Below are positions 5,389-7,358 of a DNA stretch of 7,358 nt, piece by piece. This DNA comes from an uncultured Sphingomonadales bacterium (GTDB lineage: Bacteria > Pseudomonadota > Alphaproteobacteria > Sphingomonadales > Sphingomonadaceae), in NCBI GenBank assembly GCA_903958285.1, contig CAJBSR010000184.1:1-7358 (forward strand). Direction: 5' to 3'. How positions within the stretch are numbered: position 1 is the stretch's first letter; each line of letters begins with the position of its first letter. Both the position numbers and the translations under genes were made by a program. A model generated the notes under the pieces. The model ran no database searches. It had not been told where the DNA came from and saw only the letters and a list, made by a program, of their open reading frames with translations.

Positions 5389-6366
5389 TTAGGGCGCCCC
5401 GACTGTCGTCTTCGGCGCATCCTGCGCCAGCCGGTCACTGGGCGGTGCCATGCCCGAAGGCATCAGGAACTTGATCTTGCGCGCGGCAAAATCAACCGAG
5501 ACACGCTGAAACGCCCGCAGGCTTTCCATGCCCAGCAGCATCGACGGCTTCTTTTCCAGCTCAAACAGTTTGAAGGGATGCGCGTCGGCAAAGGCCAGCG
5601 CCGCATTGCCCAGCATCACCCCGCCGATCCGCAGCCGGCTGACGACGGTATAGTCCGCCGGTGTCGACCTGCCGAGCACGTCGATCATCTGGATGGGTTT
5701 GACCATGGTTGACGGATTGCGTTCCACCATCAGCTTGCGCAGCCGGTTGTTGCCGACGCTGTTCTGAGCACCGGTATCAACGATGACCCAAACCTTCTGA
5801 CCATTGGCATCCGCATCGGCGAGGACAAGCTGGCCGAGCCGCGTCCGCGCCGTCACGACGATCACGTCCACGCCTTCGGGCACGTCGTCCTCCGGCGTAT
5901 CAGAGGCCTGCAACGTCATTGTGCCCGCCTGAAAATCCATCACGATCCGCTGCCCCTTCAGGCTATCGATCCCGATCAGGCCATCGGCCCCGACATATTT
6001 GCGCGGCAGTGCCGCAGCCCTCACTTTCCGGCTGATTTTGTCAGACACCTGAATCCGGTCGATTCTGACCATGTTCACTTGCGCCGAGCCACCCATGGCG
6101 TGCAGCTTGGCCGTGCCGGATTTGGGCAGCGCCAGTTGCTCGGCCAGTTCCTTGGAAATGACGGTGCGGTCCGCGCCCGTATCGATCACAAAGTGAAAAG
6201 GCCCCTGCCCGTTGACGGTCACGGGCACTGTCATCCGTCTGGACAGGTCTTCTCCCGCAGCAACCGTGGTCGCAGCCGGAGGAACATCGCCCGCGACGTG
6301 TTCCGGCGTGGCGGCGAATGCGGGTGCAGCGACAAACAGCGCGGCAGCTAGGCTTCCAATGCGCAT
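5389..6366 (-). CDS. Exported aspartic protease with two retropepsin-like domains
   Basis: This 325-residue protein has a signal peptide (MRIGSLAAALFVAAPAFA, cleavage about 18-19), so it acts in the periplasm or outside. It carries two copies of the retropepsin/Asp_protease_2 pattern. The first has FVIDTGADRTVIS (59-71) and the closing hydrophobic-Gly motif GLIGIDSL (129-136). The second has WVIVDTGAQNSVG (193-205) and MLLGMESL (276-283). Each half also has a shared strand before its end (IVMDFQAGTMTL at 141-152; VSVDFAARKIKF at 289-300). In retropepsins two DTG-bearing subunits make one active site, so a single chain with two DTGs can form the site alone, as pepsins do. The tail after about 302 is Pro/Ala-rich. 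The start ATG at 6366 has an excellent site, GAGGAGAG at 6378-6371. It follows the helicase gene by 89 bp on the same strand but has its own promoter-like sequence. The natural substrate is unknown. Confidence 0.87.
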   Translation of the reverse strand: MRIGSLAAALFVAAPAFAATPEHVAGDVPPAATTVAAGEDLSRRMTVPVTVNGQGPFHFVIDTGADRTVISKELAEQLALPKSGTAKLHAMGGSAQVNMVRIDRIQVSDKISRKVRAAALPRKYVGADGLIGIDSLKGQRIVMDFQAGTMTLQASDTPEDDVPEGVDVIVVTARTRLGQLVLADADANGQKVWVIVDTGAQNSVGNNRLRKLMVERNPSTMVKPIQMIDVLGRSTPADYTVVSRLRIGGVMLGNAALAFADAHPFKLFELEKKPSMLLGMESLRAFQRVSVDFAARKIKFLMPSGMAPPSDRLAQDAPKTTVGAP

Positions 6367-6398
6367 GGTCCTCTCCTCAGGGCCCGGCCTCTGTTCTT

Positions 6399-6435
6399 AT
6401 TGCCGGAATGGCAGGATAGCATTGCCGGTCTGGCG
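6399..6435 (-). promoter_or_regulatory. Tandem operator-like dyads upstream of the protease
   Basis: Two copies of a 15-bp element, ATTGCCGGAATGGCA (6399-6413) and ATTGCCGGTCTGGCG (6421-6435), agree at 12 of 15 positions and start exactly 22 bp apart, about two helical turns. Each has inner dyad symmetry: TGCC-N5-GGCA in the first, and ATTGCC-N5-GGCGAT with 5 of 6 arm matches in the second. One copy would lie in the spacer of the candidate promoter at 6413-6441 and the other around the expected transcription start. That placement would suit a repressor; no regulator is identified. Confidence 0.35.
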
Positions 6436-6441
6436 ATGCAA
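6413..6441 (-). promoter_or_regulatory. Possible promoter of the aspartic protease gene
   Basis: On the minus strand TTGCAT (6441-6436) is followed after 17 nt by TATCCT (6418-6413), about 45 nt before the start codon. The -10 matches 4 of 6 consensus bases, the -35 only the TTG. The gene could instead be read through from the helicase. Confidence 0.3.
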
Positions 6442-6455
6442 AGAGATCGCGGGCC

Positions 6456-7358
6456 TTAGTCCGCCTGCATGGCTGCGCGCGCCAGCGTCTCTGCTTCAAA
6501 CAGGATTTGGTCATCCGCCGCCCCTTGCGCCACGCTTTCCCGCCCGATGATCGCCATCACAGGCACGGCCAGCGGGCTGATGCGCGTGAGTTTGCGGTGC
6601 ACCATGGTTTGCGTGGCGCGATCAAGCAGCGCGCCTAGTCGCCCGACATCGGTCATCCGCGTCCGCGCATCGGCCCAAGCCGCCTCAATCAAAAGATGGT
6701 CAGGCTGATACTTGCGCAGAACGTCATAAATGAGGTCGGTGGAGAACGTCACCTGCCGCCCCGTCTTGCGCTTGCCGGGGATCTGCCGTTCGACCAACCC
6801 GCCAATGACAGCGACCTCGCGGAAGGCGCGCTTCAGCAGTGCGGAGTTCTCCACCCAGTCTATAAACTCATCGGTCATGATGTCGCGCGACAGGAAGTCT
6901 TGCGGGTACTCGACCGGCTCAAGGCTCCAGATGGCAAAGCTATAGTCGTTGGCGACAAAACCGATGGGATGCAGCCCGCGCGCCTCCATCCGCCGCGTGA
7001 TGAGCATCGCGAGGGACTGGTGCGCATTCCACCCTTCAAAGCTGTAGATGACCAGATAGTGCATCTCTTCATGCGGGAAGGTTTCGACGAGCAGTTCGTC
7101 CGGTGATGGAATGGAGGAGACACGCGCCTGCATTTCCAACCATTCGCGCACGTCCGCCGGGAAACGCACCCAGCTTGGTCGATCATGAAGGAACTGCCGC
7201 ACGCGCCCCGCCAGATGCGTCGTCAGCGGCATCCGCGCGCCCATATAGCTGGGGATACGCGCCTTCTTGGTCGTAGCCCGCACGATCAGATCGGTTCCAT
7301 CGGTGCGTTCGACCTCAAGGCTCATGCCTGAAAAGGCAAAGGTATCCCCCGGCATCAG
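6456..7358 (-). CDS. Ligase-associated Lhr-type DEXH helicase, C-terminal part
   Basis: This is the C-terminal 300 codons of a large helicase of the Lhr-core type that is encoded with an ATP-dependent DNA ligase in many bacteria and linked to DNA repair. The frame stays open through the right edge (a Leu codon precedes the Met at 7355), so the RecA-like DEXH and helicase domains lie outside the window and this Met is internal. The visible part is the conserved C-terminal module. It includes PGDTFAFSG, RMPLTTHLAGRVR (41-53 from the Met), LLVETFPHEEMHYLVIYSFEGWNAHQ (about 88-113, family core), LITRRMEARGLHPIGFVANDY (117-137), then GGLVERQIPGKRKTGRQVT and STDLIYDVLRKYQPDHLL. It ends with RISPLAVPVM and IGRES. 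The stop at 6456 is intact and the module shows no frameshift. The ligase and the partner exonuclease would be expected to the right. The assignment rests on strong family motifs. Confidence 0.9.
   Translation of the reverse strand: MMPGDTFAFSGMSLEVERTDGTDLIVRATTKKARIPSYMGARMPLTTHLAGRVRQFLHDRPSWVRFPADVREWLEMQARVSSIPSPDELLVETFPHEEMHYLVIYSFEGWNAHQSLAMLITRRMEARGLHPIGFVANDYSFAIWSLEPVEYPQDFLSRDIMTDEFIDWVENSALLKRAFREVAVIGGLVERQIPGKRKTGRQVTFSTDLIYDVLRKYQPDHLLIEAAWADARTRMTDVGRLGALLDRATQTMVHRKLTRISPLAVPVMAIIGRESVAQGAADDQILFEAETLARAAMQAD

Overview
The window is a stretch of bacterial chromosome that looks like an alphaproteobacterium, most probably a sphingomonad (Sphingomonadales). The evidence is high GC content with strongly GC-rich third positions, the style of the DnaN, DUF4126 and histidine-phosphatase proteins, and two intergenic palindromes built from CTTCGACA..CTCAG and CTCGACTTCGCTCG cores, which recur in sphingomonad genomes as I remember them. 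The genus cannot be fixed from sequence alone. There is no rRNA, tRNA, CRISPR array, insertion sequence or phage gene.

Layout, left to right. (1) The C-terminal 444 codons of a thiamine-diphosphate enzyme of the acetolactate synthase superfamily (+, cut by the left edge). (2) A convergent gap with a long REP-like inverted repeat. (3) A NUDIX hydrolase (-), divergent from (4) a DUF4126 membrane protein (+). (5) dnaN, the DNA polymerase III sliding clamp (-), meeting DUF4126 tail to tail with both stop codons inside one TTAA. (6) A histidine phosphatase (+), divergent from dnaN, coupled by an ATGA overlap to (7) a small exported protein of unknown function. (8) A second convergent gap with a different palindromic repeat. 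(9) An exported aspartic protease with two retropepsin-like halves (-). (10) The C-terminal 300 codons of a ligase-associated Lhr-type DEXH helicase (-, cut by the right edge).

Most genes are ordinary housekeeping or conserved accessory functions and do not form one pathway. There are two plausible co-transcribed pairs: phosphatase plus exported protein (overlap), and helicase followed by protease (89-bp gap with its own promoter-like and operator-like sequences). dnaN is not beside dnaA here and I see no DnaA-box cluster, so this is not the replication origin.

I do not see an obviously new multi-gene system. The points most worth a second look are the paired 15-bp dyads upstream of the protease, the two-DTG single-chain protease, the use of two different palindromic repeats at two of the three convergent junctions, and the protease sitting downstream of the helicase where a ligase-associated phosphoesterase might be expected.
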